A stretch of 64,000 bases of DNA, from contig SAXG01000007.1 in the NCBI GenBank assembly GCA_012932865.1, positions 310,001 through 374,000 of the forward strand, read 5' to 3'. The translations under genes were made by a program, and so were the position numbers. The stretch is from Amylostereum areolatum (taxonomy: Eukaryota; Basidiomycota; Agaricomycetes; Russulales; Stereaceae). The notes beneath the pieces are model-generated. The model saw only the letters and a program-made list of their open reading frames with translations, did not search any database and had not been told where the DNA came from. Below, piece after piece: positions 37,013 to 48,851 of this stretch (position 1 is the stretch's first letter; each line of letters begins with the position of its first letter).

Positions 37013-37607
37013 GCTATTACGATAGTATTCACACCGCTGTCCCCTACTTTGCGCTCAGGTAGATTTTGTATCCTAGTTAAGGTTATGGCACTATTTTCCT
37101 CGATACACGTGTACTATAATGAATCGGAGGCTCACTGAGGGAATTATGCGCGCGTTCCAACGCTGTCAATACTGTCTATTCAATATTCACCGTTTACCAT
37201 CAATACCAATGTGAGCGTGTTCGGGAACGAGTCGTTGCGGACACGTGATCACTGATCGCGACCATACCGACTGGACAAAACTCGATTTTGTTCTGCCTCC
37301 TCTCCGACTTTTTCCTCGATCTTTCCTTACATAACCGCCAAAGCGTGCATATCATCCACCTCACACATGAACGGACGAAATGGGCCAATGTGACCCCATA
37401 GAAGAGTCGGGATCCAGACTGACGCGTACAATTCGGATCTCCTCATCATGAAATCCGACGACCACGGTGTCACGGACTATCAAACTTCAAGCGCCCTGAT
37501 TTCTCGCCTGGTATGTAAACCTCTAAGCTGTTAGAAAGGACCCATGCTCTGACGTGCTCACAGCTGCCCTCCCTCTGCTCCCCTACCACCGCTAAGAGCC
37601 TATCACA
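37013..37607. other. Intergenic region between APH copy 1 and the P450
   Basis: No gene seen. It presumably carries the 3' end of the kinase gene and the promoter of the P450. Confidence 0.4.
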
Positions 37608-39943
37608 ATGTTCGCGTATGGCCTCGTCGCGGTCTTCACAGTGCTTGCAACCACACTTTTCCGTCGTAGCAAGGCCGATTGTCTCCATGGGCCCGTCTTC
37701 ATTGATGACGTGCCAACCACCCTCAAGCACGCGGCAGTGCAGAAACGCCCTCTATGGGAGGTCTTCGACGCCTTGGCGAAGCGATATGGTGAGTGCGTTG
37801 CTCGGGTTTTGGGCTCTTCAAGGCGAAGGCAGGTTATCTGATCATCCTGGGCTTGCCAGGATCAATATACTCTTTCCGCTTGAGAGGCAAACCTGTCGTA
37901 GGTAGGGTATATACTCTCAAACCAAAGCGGCTGTCACATATTGCTGATTCTACTCTTAGTGCTAAATTCGGCAATGCTCGGGCGGGATCTCCTGGAGAAA
38001 AAAGGAGACATTTATTCTGGTCGACCCCGTATGGTCATCGCGTACGTCTTTGCTTATTTGGTTTGTTCTAGACAGCGCTCAGTCGCGCACTTCCAGCCAT
38101 GAAATTCTCTCTGGTGGTATGCGTGGCCTCAGCTCACCGTACAATAGTTTTTGGAAGAAATGGCGCAAGGTCCGGCTTTCTTTTTCTTCGGTTGTTTTAC
38201 CCTGATAAAACGCCGTGATATAGATCCAATATATTGGTATGAGTGGACGAGCATGTCTGGCGTACCGTGAACATCAAACACTAGAAGCCGCGGTCCTCGT
38301 TCGCGATATATACAGAAACGCCGACGAGTATCGGAATATCATTTAACGGTGCGTCCCATCTTACTCCTTCACCTGAGATCGGGATGCTCGTCTTATACAT
38401 TGGTATGCCACAACTCAGCTTTGCGGCTTCGATTGTTCTCTCCATTAGCTATGGTCGTCGGGTTATAAGCCTACAAGACAAGGCTGTCGTGTCCAACGTA
38501 CATGCAATCGAAGGTGTTTAACCTAGAAGCTCTGAGTCCAGTCTGAATGGGTTCTGATCAAGAAGCACATTCTAGAGCTTCAACGGTACGCGTCTCTTGT
38601 CCTGTTAAGCTCGCGCTTCTTATAGGTGTTGAGTTTAGGGCAACGTATGTTATATCTGGCTACCCTAGGGCGGCATATCGTTGACCTTTAACTTACGCAG
38701 CACGCCAGGGAAATACCTGGTTGACGCCGTGAGTGTCGATTTAGCCTATCAGAAGCCTTCGAGTGCTGACGCTTTGGCAGTGGCCCATCCTTCTGTGGCT
38801 TCCGGTGAGGCAGAGATTACTTTTGCATGACAACATATTCTCAAACAACTACAGCGGCCCTTGCAATGGTTTCGTCGCGAGACCGATCGACAACGCGCTA
38901 GCGACAGCAAATTCTACATGTCTCTTGTTCAAGAAGTTCGCCAGCGTATGGATGCAGGAAGGCAGAAGGAGTGTCTGACATCCCGGGCTTTGAAGTCTGG
39001 GTATGAAGACCTTACTGACCTTGAACTTGCTTACTGCGTGGCGGCGCCGTTTGGAGGGGGTGTTGACACGGTACATATCCTCTCTCAACGCTTCGCTTAG
39101 TACATGGATTGTGACGCCTTTCAGACCTCCTCCAGTATTGAATATGCCATTCGTGCGTAGCTTCCCCGGTTCTTGTCGAATGCAAACCAATCGTTCATTT
39201 TACCACAGTCTCCGCGATGCTATTTCCTTTGCAAGCGCAGAAGGCACAGGCCGAATTGGATAGAATTGTTGGAAGGGACAGGTTACCCACGTTTGAAGAC
39301 CAGGCTGCCCTCCCGTACGTGGGCGCATACATCAAGGAGCTTGAACGTTGGCGTCCGATCGTGCCACTAGCAGTTCCGCATGCTGTTACCCGCGACGACA
39401 ATTTTGAAGGCAACTGGATCCCCAAGGGCACAACGGTGTACGCCAATATATAGCACGTCAATCCCGTCCATCGACATGGATACCGAATGTACTGACCGTT
39501 CCTCCAGTACCATGATGCAGGACCCGGAACTGTTTTCCGACCCGGTGGAATTTCGCCCTGAGCGTTTCCTTCCGCGCGAAGATGGGACGCTAGACGCACG
39601 ATTCCGTGACTTCACGCTCCCGTTCGGGTTTGGACGACGTCAATGTCCAGGTATGCATGTGGCGTCACAATCGCTCTACATTCTCGTCGCCCGGTACGAC
39701 CTCAGCTCACATCTTCGCGTATACCTCCTAATCCTAGACTCTGTTTTCAGACTCCTTTGGTCATTTGACGTTGTTCCGGCACCCAGCTCACCAATGCCCA
39801 ATCCCGACGCAAACATCAACCACGGCCTCGTTAGAGGGCCTGCACCATTCCGATTTGTGTTGCATCCTCGAAGCCCTGATGCGCTCAAGAACCTCGAGCT
39901 GGAAGCAGCAGAAGCAGACATTCGGTTGAAGGAGTGGGACTGA
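37608..39943 (+). pseudogene. Cytochrome P450, probably damaged
   Basis: Many short exons trace a membrane-anchored monooxygenase. The anchor is MFAYGLVAVFTVLATTLF. Further segments are SIYSFRLRGKPVV, LLEKKGDIYSGRPRMVIA, GGMRGLSSPYNSFWKKWRK, REHQTLEAAVLVRDIYRN and FAASIVLSISYGRRVI. The I-helix region is AAPFGGGVDT, the ExxR helix is AYIKELERWRPIVPL and the heme loop is LPFGFGRRQCPGMHVA, with the cysteine ligand present. The stop is at 39943. Two problems appear. An in-frame TAA at 38344-38346 lies between DEYRNII and the next conserved exon. The junctions near 39070-39215 and 39452 lack good GT donors; GCACGT after ANIY would be a GC donor. Either the gene is decaying or my splicing is wrong at those points. 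The substrate is unknown. Confidence 0.65.
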
Positions 39944-40268
39944 TATTTACTGTAATCACGACGACTGCCTTGAGAGTCGAGTTTGCTGTTTTCAATGTAA
40001 CTGTAGCGTCTTATCGTTGCCACCTTACCTTTGCATTGGAGGGACTCCTCGTAAAGTCCTGATTGATCCTCAGTCTTCTGCCTTTGTCTTTCGATGCGAC
40101 ATGGATTAGTTCATAGCGATGAGAGGACTTAGTTTGCACGTTACGATCTGCCATTGGGCTTGCAAAACAAAATGATACAAGAGTAGCGATACATATTGGA
40201 AGACAGCAGGGAGAACAGACCATGGGAAAGATTGTCCTTGACGAAGGGCAAGGTGAATGATTACACAA
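39944..40268. other. Convergent 3' ends of the P450 and kinesin genes
   Basis: 325 bases between two converging genes. Nothing else seen; expected to hold both 3' untranslated regions. Confidence 0.5.
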
Positions 40269-42644
40269 TTACAACTCGGTCTCCACATACTCCACCCACT
40301 CTCCTGGCCAGTTCGCTTCAAGCAAATCCTTCTGTCTCTGCATGTCGGCTTCCTCCGCATTGACCTTCTCAAATCTAGCCAGAGCTTCTGCCATCACCAA
40401 TTGACCCGCTTTCTTCAAGTCCATACCCGCGTTGAACCTCTTCATCGTCTCCGCTTCTAGCGATTCTGAAGGGAAAAGCTGGAAGAAGTGTTGTGTTTGC
40501 TCGAATGGAAGATCCCATGGCGAAGGCTGCCGATCTTCGCGACCTTCTGGTTCTGATAATAACAAAAACATCTGAATAAAAGTGCGTAATCGAACAGCGG
40601 CGACAACACCTACCCGAGGGCGGTTCAACCCGCCTGCTAGTCATGACTGCGTTACGCGTTCGAGTCCTCGCACGCATCAGCATCTGACTAAGTGACAGAT
40701 ATACCGACAATGCGTCAGCCTTGATTGTCTCGATGACGGCTTGGGGATCCACATGCTCAGAAGTTGGAAGCGCACTTGCGAGACATGTCTGCACCCACTC
40801 TACAGAGTACATGCGACTGAGGTAGCGTCCACCATGCGGGGAAGGGCAGAGGCTTTCTAAACCCACGAGAAGGGGTGTGCCTCCGGGAAGAGCAGGAAGA
40901 ACATTAGGTCTAATGCGCTTGTTCTGTTCACGCGCATCGGCATCCTGTTTGTTCCAGCTGGCCTGACGTCGTGCAGCTCGCTCTGCAGCGAACGCTTGCG
41001 AGAGCCATTCGAGCGTGGCATCGTGATCCCAAGTTCGGGGGTCTTCGGGGTGGTAAGGGGCCGGTTGTCGACGCGGCGGCATGATTCTGAACGGCGCGGC
41101 GTAGGATAGAGTGTTCATACTATGAGATGCGTCTTGAATGTGTGGAGAGACATGCGCAATAACCAGGGTCTTCGTGAGACGTGTGCTCTCTATATCGAAA
41201 ATGGGCTACAGTGTGTTGACTGTGAGCTATGACTGGGCAACGGTGATATAAAGTAAGTATTACCTTCAGAATCCATGTCAACCGCGTCGTGCGATACGGG
41301 ATATGCACGAATCCACCTTCCGACTCGGCACGAGCCCGAGCGCGGACACACTCCTTCAGCGCCAGCAAGCTCTTATTGTTCTCCTTAGATTCGTCCATGA
41401 GTTGCTTTGTATGAGCCTTCCTGTCCTCATACCGCTCAGAACCAGCTAGACTAGGATCATGCAGCCGAAGTATTAGTACTTATAGACGACGAAAAATAGA
41501 AAAACTAGGCCTACGCACTCAACCAAGATAAACTCTCCCCTATCCATGGCTGGTACTGTCTTGTTTCTGACGTAGATGGTCATTATGGCATGAGAGCGGG
41601 ACGAGGTGGCATTCCGAGCAGTTGTGGACGTTCGACGATAGGCAAGACAGCGAGAGATAATGGCTTGTAGTTCTTCCTCCGTTGCAACGACTGTCACCGT
41701 AGCATTACAGGAGACGGAGCCGAGCTTTGCAATCGCATTGAGCACATAAGCTCGATCTTCGATCTCTGAAAAAGACGAACCTTGTCTTCGGAGACAGCAA
41801 GGGAGTGTTGGTGATCGAAATCTGCATCGGCGGCGGCGAGGTCGTAGACAGACTTGCCCATTATTTCGACGAATGAAACCGATACTTCATATTCGATGGT
41901 AACGTTTCCTGCGTGGGTAACTGCGTTAGAAGTCGGTGATTGCATACTCACGAGACACGAACGTACTCGACACCTGCTGGAACAAATCTGAAACAAGCAT
42001 TTGTTGGACACTCGTCATAGAATGCGTCTTGCCAGTGCCAGTCTGACCATATGCAAGAACACATGCCACTCCCCCACCAAGAACCAGAGACACCATCTGC
42101 TTGCCCGTGAATAATCGGTTAACACAGAGAAAGCTAAGCATACGTCGTGAGTCAGGACTGTTCTCCTGTAGAGGTCCTCGTTGGATGCTGATGGTCCAAA
42201 CGCCACGTCGGAGTCGAAGGCTTTATGACTGATCGTAAGGCCGTTCCACTGGGAGAGACGAAAATCTCATCAGTTTTGTCGCATCAGTGAGAGTGTATTT
42301 CGCACCTTCTGAACTGGCGTATGAATCACCGTACGTCCAGGTTCAGTCTGAGCTACGGATATTCCCTCGCAGAAAAGGGGTTTCGCAGCATCAGTATATA
42401 CGGTGTTTGTGTTGTCATCGGAAGGATCTGAAAATTTGACAGCGTCGATGGGGAGTATAGGGCGTATACGAAATGCAACCATGATGTCCTTGCTCTCTCT
42501 CGCCGACTTTCGGCAGTCAATACCGGTGGTTGATGTGGCAGGGTGGCCGCTTATCGTTTGTGGCGGCAATGCTTTCCGCCATGCACCAACCAGTTCGCGT
42601 AAATGAGGAATGGAGGAAGTGACTTTTTCAGAGGTCAGTGACAT
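40269..42644 (-). CDS. Divergent kinesin-like motor protein
   Basis: Start MSLTSEKVTSSIPHLRELVG at 42644. The motor begins with IMVAFRIRPILP. It has a P-loop (AYGQTGTGKTHSM), switch I (RNATSSRSHAIMTI), a DLAGSERYEDRK-like switch II and the microtubule-binding NKSLLALKECVRARA .. HIPYRTTRLTWILK. After the motor a short helical tail (WDHDATLEWLSQAFAAERAARRQ) and a glutamate-rich end (NAEEADMQRQKDLLEANWPG) lead to the stop at 40269. The KSLLALKEC segment and the motor near the N-terminus resemble kinesin-13/KIF24-type proteins, but the class is uncertain. The motor has the ATPase residues, so it is probably functional. About eight exons, all open. It could act in microtubule dynamics or transport (inference). 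Confidence 0.82.
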
Positions 42645-44193
42645 AGTGGTGACTTGAGCAAGAGAAGACGAGGTGAGAGCCCGGTGTTCAGCGCTTCAGC
42701 GCGAGAGTTTCTGCCCTGAACTCTGGGTCAGACTTGATGCGATTTCGCGTGAGACGAGACGTGGGGAGGTCTGACTCGAATGTGAACGCTCTGAGATAGC
42801 TGTGGGATAAAGTGGTCGGTTAGAAGGTTTCACTCCTCAACAGAGCTTAGCACCGCCGACTGGAAAGAAGCGATGTCGGCCTTGGCAAGGTAAAAAAATG
42901 AGGAGATTATCCGTATCGATGGAGGGGAAGATTTTGTTTCTGCGTGTCCTTGCACGTCTGGGAGGAACCGTCCTTGTAAGTTAAAGAGACGATAGACCTC
43001 AGGAGGAATTCGAAGTTGTACGTTTACACGTAGTTTCAAATTTTCATGTAGTAGTAGTGTTCCTCAGAGCCTCGGCGTGACCGCGGTCCGGCGGAACGGC
43101 GCCGGCGCCGACGCCGCGCGCCTTGCTCCCGCTTTTCGAATTCGTTCCAACCGAGACTCGACTTCAAGCTTCAAGCCTCTTTGGCAGGAGACTGAGTACT
43201 GAGTATTTCATACCTCGAAAGCTCGAGCCTCAAGCTTCCGTTGCTCCTTCAAATCTCCAGCAACAAGCAGCCGGGAACGTAGTACCGGGAATAACATTTT
43301 TCTGCCGTTATCTGCAAATAAGTATCCTCTCTCACTGGCAGTGTCATTGGAATGTTACGCTGTTCGATTTGCACAACTAGTACTGACTAGTACCCCTCAG
43401 GAAGCCCGTACCCCGACTCGGAGCCTCCCACCAGGGCGGCATCTGATTTCAGTGACAGACCGTTCGTGCGGGCCCACGGAACATCGTCTAGTATCGGCTG
43501 CCTCTCTCATGGGACTCGAATTGTGTGCAAAGGTTCCCAGGCCTGGGTTTACGCCCCGTGAACCGGGTGATGGTTTGTGATGGTTTCTGGGGTATTTCTG
43601 CAGCGCGTGGAAACTTGAAGCTTGAAGCTTAAGTGTCCTAAGTATATATCCAGATTTCACGGTGCGTCCAAGCCTATCTGATGACTTCATACGACAACCG
43701 GTTTACTGTAGTGCGCATTGTAGGAATCTCAGTCATGGCGGCATGTCTCTGTCTCATGCCGCCAAGCTTGCTTCTTTTTGGGCTGTGTGCTACATCACAC
43801 CCTTTTCTTTTGTTCCAACCCCGAATGATCTTCTGCGATGGTGAAGAAGCAGCGGTGAATGAAAAAAGGGCAGCATGAGTCCAATCCAACAATCCAAGTA
43901 CACCAGCGCTCGTTCCGCTAAGTCAACATCGGTCCCCGTGCTTGGAGTTCGATGCGCAATTTTCTTATCGCTTTATTCTGTGGGTTCGACAAAAAATCTA
44001 GGTTTTCGGTCCACGAACAGCACGCGCCGTTGGAAATTGACAGGTATAAAGGTCATGGAGGACTACGGTCATCCAGCAGCTCTTCATCCACTTCGTCTTC
44101 TACTCACCTTGCATCACCGCGTACAGCGTCGTGCACCAACCCATCCTTCGCCCTGCAAACTTCGACGTCTACACACCACCATATACGCTCGAT
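42645..44193. other. Intergenic region with short open frames
   Basis: No clear gene. Frames at 43123-43380, 43681-43878 and 43875-44240 lack motifs. CTTGAAGCTTGAAGCTT at about 43612 and TTCAAGCTTCAAGCCTC near 43160 are short palindromic repeats. Sequence at 44074-44193 is open in the frame of the next gene, which may therefore start further upstream than I placed it. Confidence 0.35.
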
Positions 44194-44367
44194 ATGGCTG
44201 TCTTTTCTATGAGTCTTTCATCCTGCGACGTTCCCCGTAAGACGCCACAGATGGTCGTTCACAGGTTGATTTCATGTGTTGACTTACACCTCCTGTAGTC
44301 AACTTCACCAAATGTACAAACTCCGGCTGCCAATACAACAACACTTACAAGAGGGCTGGTTACTCAT

Positions 44368-44655
44368 CAGGAAAAACCTCCCTTACTAAAAATCTACTAA
44401 TTAGAGGGGGACCTTCCTAATTCCCTGTTCCCGCTGCCAACCTGCAAGGCACTACGTCAACGTAGGTCCCTGTCACCCTTCTGGCCTCAACTATGTATTT
44501 GAAGTGCAAATATGAGGTCAATGTCGACGACGGTGCATCGAAATGTGTACGGGGTTTTGTGAGAATAGAGCCCGTTAGTTCACTTTAGGAAGGTCCCCCT
44601 CTAACTAGCGCTAATTTGCTGGATTTGTTGATTTTAGTAAGGGAGGTTTTTCCTG
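44368..44655. mobile_element. hAT-like MITE, 288 bp
   Basis: The left end starts CAGGAAAAACCTCCCTTAC and the right end is its reverse complement. Further in, AGAGGGGGACCTTCCTAA on the left is matched by TTAGGAAGGTCCCCCTCT on the right, so the inverted repeats are long and bipartite. The flanks TTACTCAT and ATGCTCAT agree at 6 of 8 bases and fit the 8-bp duplication of hAT elements, whose ends are typically CA(G)..(C)TG. It has no coding capacity, so movement would need a transposase elsewhere. Confidence 0.75.
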
Positions 44656-44743
44656 ATGCTCATGCGGAGACCCAAGGTGTTGGGGACTTGTCAATAGCCA
44701 GCCGTCGGGAACCGGCACCTCTACCTCGACCGCACAAGATAAC

Positions 44744-44790
44744 AGCCAAGGTGTCTACGCTGGTCAAGGTCAAGGTCAAGGTCAAGGACA
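44744..44790 (+). repeat. GGTCAA tandem repeat coding for Gly-Gln
   Basis: Several consecutive GGTCAA units give the GQGQGQ tail of the split gene. Such repeats change length easily between strains. Confidence 0.6.
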
Positions 44791-44806
44791 GGGCCGAGGC
44801 AACTAA

Positions 44807-45160
44807 TAAATATCATGTTCGCCGTCGTCCATAACCCCTTGGTATTTTCCTAGACTCACTTTTGGCCAGGTCGAAGACCCTGCCATGCTTCGAGACTCAT
44901 GAATGCTCAGCAGTCCTCTGATTATATTCCCAGTCTACAAATGTACAGTACAATGTAAACCAGCGTGTTGGCTATGTCTATCGTTTGCCTTTTCATTGTG
45001 GGTGTGCAAAAGAGGAGAGGTTGAACGTCACTGGTAGTGGACGGGACAAACGTCAAATTTCAATATGCGTCTGAAGAAGATACATAAGTATACAGAACCA
45101 ACGACAATGTGACACTTTATCGTCCTGATTACGACGTACTAGACACCGCGACAACGCCGG
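44807..45160. other. Convergent intergenic region
   Basis: 354 bases between the end of the split gene and the stop of APH copy 2. No open frame or repeat of note. Confidence 0.5.
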
Positions 45161-46734
45161 TCACGCAAAGAGGGTCATAAGGTCACTCAGCACACCTATT
45201 GCCCACTTCCCCTCCGCACCGGTATTCTGCGTGTATGCGCGCAACGACGAGAGTTCATTATACATCACCCCGCGCGCGTAGAATAACGCCGCGCCATTCA
45301 AGACGAGATTCAGGAGTTTTAGATGCGCGTTTGCGTTGTCGACTGTCATCCTATCCGCCTGAGGGTGGACGATAGTCCCAAGGTCTGGGAAGGCAGCTAT
45401 TAGGGCGCCGCCAAACCTGACTTGTACTTTGTGATTTTCCACGCGTTGCTCGTCGGTAAAGCCCTCGTGGTGCTGTAACCCCTCAGGCAATTGGGACAAT
45501 ACCCAGAGCGGTACCACCCTAGAGAACTCCCAGTCAACGACACCAGATATGGTGGCATGATTCTCCGCCGATACGATGATGTTGTTCATGTGTAGGTCGC
45601 CATGCATCAAGGCTGGCCTGTAGAGGTGGGGGGGAAGGGGATAAACTGCATGCGCACGGTGAATAAGTTCTATGAGGCGGTTGAAAAGCTCCGTGAAGGC
45701 CGGAAGGGTTTTCGAGCGATCTTCCGCTACGAACATTTCTGAGCGTAGAGTTTCAAAAAGCCTCTTCCCATCGGGAGATTCCAGCCAAAGCTTTTCCCGC
45801 GTGGCCATCGATAGCATGAATGCGTAGGGCTGGTCTACTGGCCATGGTCCTGCATCAGGAAGAGGGAAATCGCGGGAAAGCGATTCAGACGGATGGACTT
45901 GGGGACCAACGACGATGTCGAGCTGTTTCATGGCTAGAGAACCAAAGGAGGAGAATGGGAGAGAAGCGAGTGTTCCTATGCAACGTGCCCAGGACGCCGC
46001 TGCCGCTGCTCTTTGGTCAGGCGCCATCTCGAACCAAACTCTTGCAAGGACTTCGCCCGGAACCTATCGAGCAAAAAGTGTGGGTAAGAAACACGGTTCA
46101 GACGGTCGATAACATACCAGTTCTTGGAGCATATATGCTGTCCCTACGGGGTTTGATACATTGTTATCATATGCATACACCTGCGCAACGGGCACATTTG
46201 TTTCATGTTTGACATGACGGAGGGTTGCAACCTGATAATTGTAAACATAGAGCATAGTGTGCAGAGGTTGTGCTAACGCACCTCGCTGTGAAGGCGAGCC
46301 GGAACTCGCTCACGATCATGTTCATCCTGATGCGCAAAATCCACTCCCATGTTCATCGTATAAGAGTACCAGAACGTCAGTCTTGCGATGATCTGTTTGC
46401 CATTCCCCAGAGTGACCAAGTATATCTAGTAGTATGCGACATCAAGGTCAGCTCGTAATGCTCATGATAAGTGTCTGGCACTCGCCTGACTCGCGCCACC
46501 GTCAATATACCATTCGATCAAGAGGCATTGCTGAGCCATATTCAATTCTACGGCATCTTTCAACGCGCGGAAATCGACCAGCCTCGTCCGTTCCTCCATG
46601 AGCTTCAAGTCCTCCTGTGTTTTAAGGAGGGCATATTCTGCATGTGGTGCGAGCCACGGGGTAGCGGGGGTATCCAGCAGTTCGAAATCCTGCGCATTCA
46701 CGAGAGAGGCCTTCAGAGGGTGAAAAAGACGCAT
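45161..46734 (-). CDS. APH-like phosphotransferase, copy 2 (GC-AG first intron)
   Basis: Start at 46734 (MRLFHPLKASLVNAQDFELL). Exon 1 is 46486-46734 (249 bases) and exon 2 is 46282-46425 (144 bases); exon 4 is 45161-46063. The first intron begins with GCGAGT after CAG, where copies 1, 3 and 4 have GT. All other positions fit, so this is very probably a functional GC-AG intron. Kinase-fold motifs are IEWYIDGGASQIYLVTL, NVPVAQVYAYDN, the catalytic loop MHGDLHMNNIIV and GVVDWEFSRVVPLW. No frame break. It is transcribed away from copy 3 with about 250 bases between the starts. The substrate is unknown. Confidence 0.86.
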
Positions 46735-46984
46735 GACGATTGAATGTTGACGTGGGGGGGGGGGATGCGCGGTTAACGGTTGGTTTACCTCTACAAGTTA
46801 CAACCAGTGTGCGGTGCCACTGTGGCCCTCGCGATCGACTAGTCTCTCGTAGCCAGACTTAAAACAGAAGACAATCGTACGATCGACCAGCAAAACGCCG
46901 ACGCCGAACGATCATGTGACCGGTCGAGAATCGAACGTACTCAGCCGCTCTCCCTTCCTTCTGTTCCACACGATGCCCGATAAA
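46735..46984. promoter_or_regulatory. Shared divergent promoter of APH copies 2 and 3
   Basis: 250 bases lie between the two opposite starts. It contains a run of ten G (about 46756-46765). Both promoters must lie here or reach into the genes, so the two copies may be co-regulated (inference). Confidence 0.5.
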
Positions 46985-48579
46985 ATGCGCCTGTTCAATC
47001 TGTTCCTGCATTCTGGCTCCCAAATGGAAGGTATCCAGCTCGCCACGACGCCAGTATCGTCCTGGGCCACACACCACGCAGACTGGGTGGAACACACACT
47101 AGAAGATCTTCGAAAGATAATGAAACGGCGGACACTCTTGGTAAACTTTGTGGCCCTGAAGGAGGTCGTGGAGTCGCACTTTGGACTTGTATGCCGATCG
47201 ATGGACTGGGTCGCAGAAGGAGGTGCCAGTCAGGTAAGTACTTGGTCAACTATCATGCACCATACACTGCGGCCTGCCTTCACAGTGACTGACACGTTCA
47301 TCAAATATAGTTATACTTAACAACCTTGAAAGATGGACGCCAAGTGCTTACAAGGTTGACGTTTCCCTTTCCCTACGCAGAAAACATGGGCCCGAAATTT
47401 GCATACCAGGAAGAATACGATCGAGCTCGGCTACCAGATCGTCTTACCACCGAAGTAAAATGGCTATTGACTCTGTATCGCGTTGTTTCTTATTATACCA
47501 TTTTTGTCGTAGATTGCGACGATTCGTTTTGTTCGGCGTAATACTCGGATCCCTGTCGCCGAAGTTTATACCTTTGACGCCAGCCTGCCCAACCCAGTCG
47601 GGACTGTGTACATGGTACAGGAACTGGTGGGTACCATTGCCGTCGAATAGGCATTATAACGCTCACACGAATCACGAAGATGCCTGGCAATGTTCTCTCT
47701 ACTCGCTGGCGTGAAATGACTATAGATCAGCAGTCGGAAGCTGTAGTCTCACTCGTCCGTCACATTGGCGACCTTCTCGCTCTCCCATTCACGCGTTTCG
47801 GTTCACTTGTGTCGCGCGGATCGGAAACTGTTGTCGGACCCCAGCAGCTGCCCTGCCGCGCGATAGCTCGCAATCATCCTCTACCCGACGTTGGCCCTTG
47901 GCCTGCAGAGGAACCCTATGCCTTCATGCTGTCTCTAGCCATTCGAGAGAAGCTCTGGCTTGAAAGTTCCGCAGGCCCGGAGCTCTTCCGGACCATCCGA
48001 TCAGAGTCTTTTCCTCTAGAAGATCAAGAGAAAACCCTACCTGCCTTCATTGAATGCTTGCAGGTAGTGGTCGACCTCGTTCGGAACATTCATACCATAT
48101 ACCCCCTTCCTTCTCAAGTTCACAGGCCTTCCCTGATGCACGGTGATCTGCATTTCAGCAATGTTTTGGTCTCGCGCGAAAACCCCGGCGTGATAACGGC
48201 CATCGTCGACTGGGATTTTTCCTCGGTCATGCCCCTTTGGGCTACCTACTCCATTCCTGGCATGCTTCGCGATCTTCCTACCCTCCCTTCCCAGCGTAGG
48301 GAGAATAATTCGCGTTTGAGAGAGGTTTTCCGGTTGGCGATGATTGAGGCATGCCCGGACCTCAAAGTCCTTATTTCCCCTGCAGACTCCATGACCGCGG
48401 ACAGTTACAATGCGCACTGCATCCTAATGGGATTTTTGGACGAAGGTTGCGCGCTTCATTATTCGCGGGAGGTCATGCAATCGGAATTGTCGAGTTTATT
48501 GTCTTGTACATCGAGAACGACGCCCGAAGGAAAGCGGGCTGCCGAGCTTATCGAAGCAATGATGGCGCATTGTACGTGA
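46985..48579 (+). CDS. APH-like phosphotransferase, copy 3
   Basis: Exons 46985-47233, 47311-47454, 47513-47626 and 47680-48579 total 468 residues. The start MRLFNLFLHSGSQ is chosen by comparison with copies 2 and 4; an ATG 12 bases upstream (MPDKM) is an alternative. Motifs: SMDWVAEGGASQ, TRIPVAEVYTFDAS, catalytic loop MHGDLHFSNVLV and AIVDWDFSSVMPLW. Exon lengths 2-4 (144, 114, 900) equal those of copy 1 exactly. No damage seen. Predicted soluble kinase-fold enzyme; the substrate cannot be inferred. Confidence 0.88.
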
Positions 48580-48851
48580 CTGTAGCACCATCCATGTCTC
48601 AAGTCGTTGTACATATTGTTGCTCTTTTGTTGCTCCTTTATTGAACGATCAGACACCACATTTCTCCAGAACGAGAGGACCCAGTACTCAGGTCACTGGT
48701 CAGAGACCGCTGCATGACATTTTTTTGTGAAAAAAATGCACGTGATACATATTACCGTGGCACTGGCGTCAGATTGGACAATGGACATTGCAGGTTGATT
48801 CCATCGTATAGTAGGAGACTGTCATCGGCCATCGTTTCCACGACACTTGCT

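Larger units (their letters stand above)
44194..44806 (+). pseudogene. Small cysteine-containing protein gene, split by a MITE
   Basis: Exon 1 starts MAVFSMSLSSCDVP at 44194. An intron (44237-44298, GTAAGA..TGTAG) leads to LNFTKCTNSGCQYNNTYKR and AGYS at 44367. There a 288-bp inverted-repeat element interrupts. After the element, TGC GGA GAC continues as CGDPRCWGLVNSQPSGTG, followed by a GQ-repeat tail (GQGQGQGQGQGRGN) and a stop at 44804-44806. Removing 44368-44655 and one 8-base flank restores a single frame through GYSCGDP. The protein would have six cysteines and a low-complexity end. No family recognised; the start is uncertain because the upstream frame stays open. That the frame fits on both sides is the main evidence that this was a gene. 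Confidence 0.5.

Noticed and set aside
44368..44655. Inverted repeat read as a transcription terminator
   Set aside because: The arms are far too long, are 288 bp apart end to end, and have near-duplicated flanks, which fits a MITE and not a terminator.
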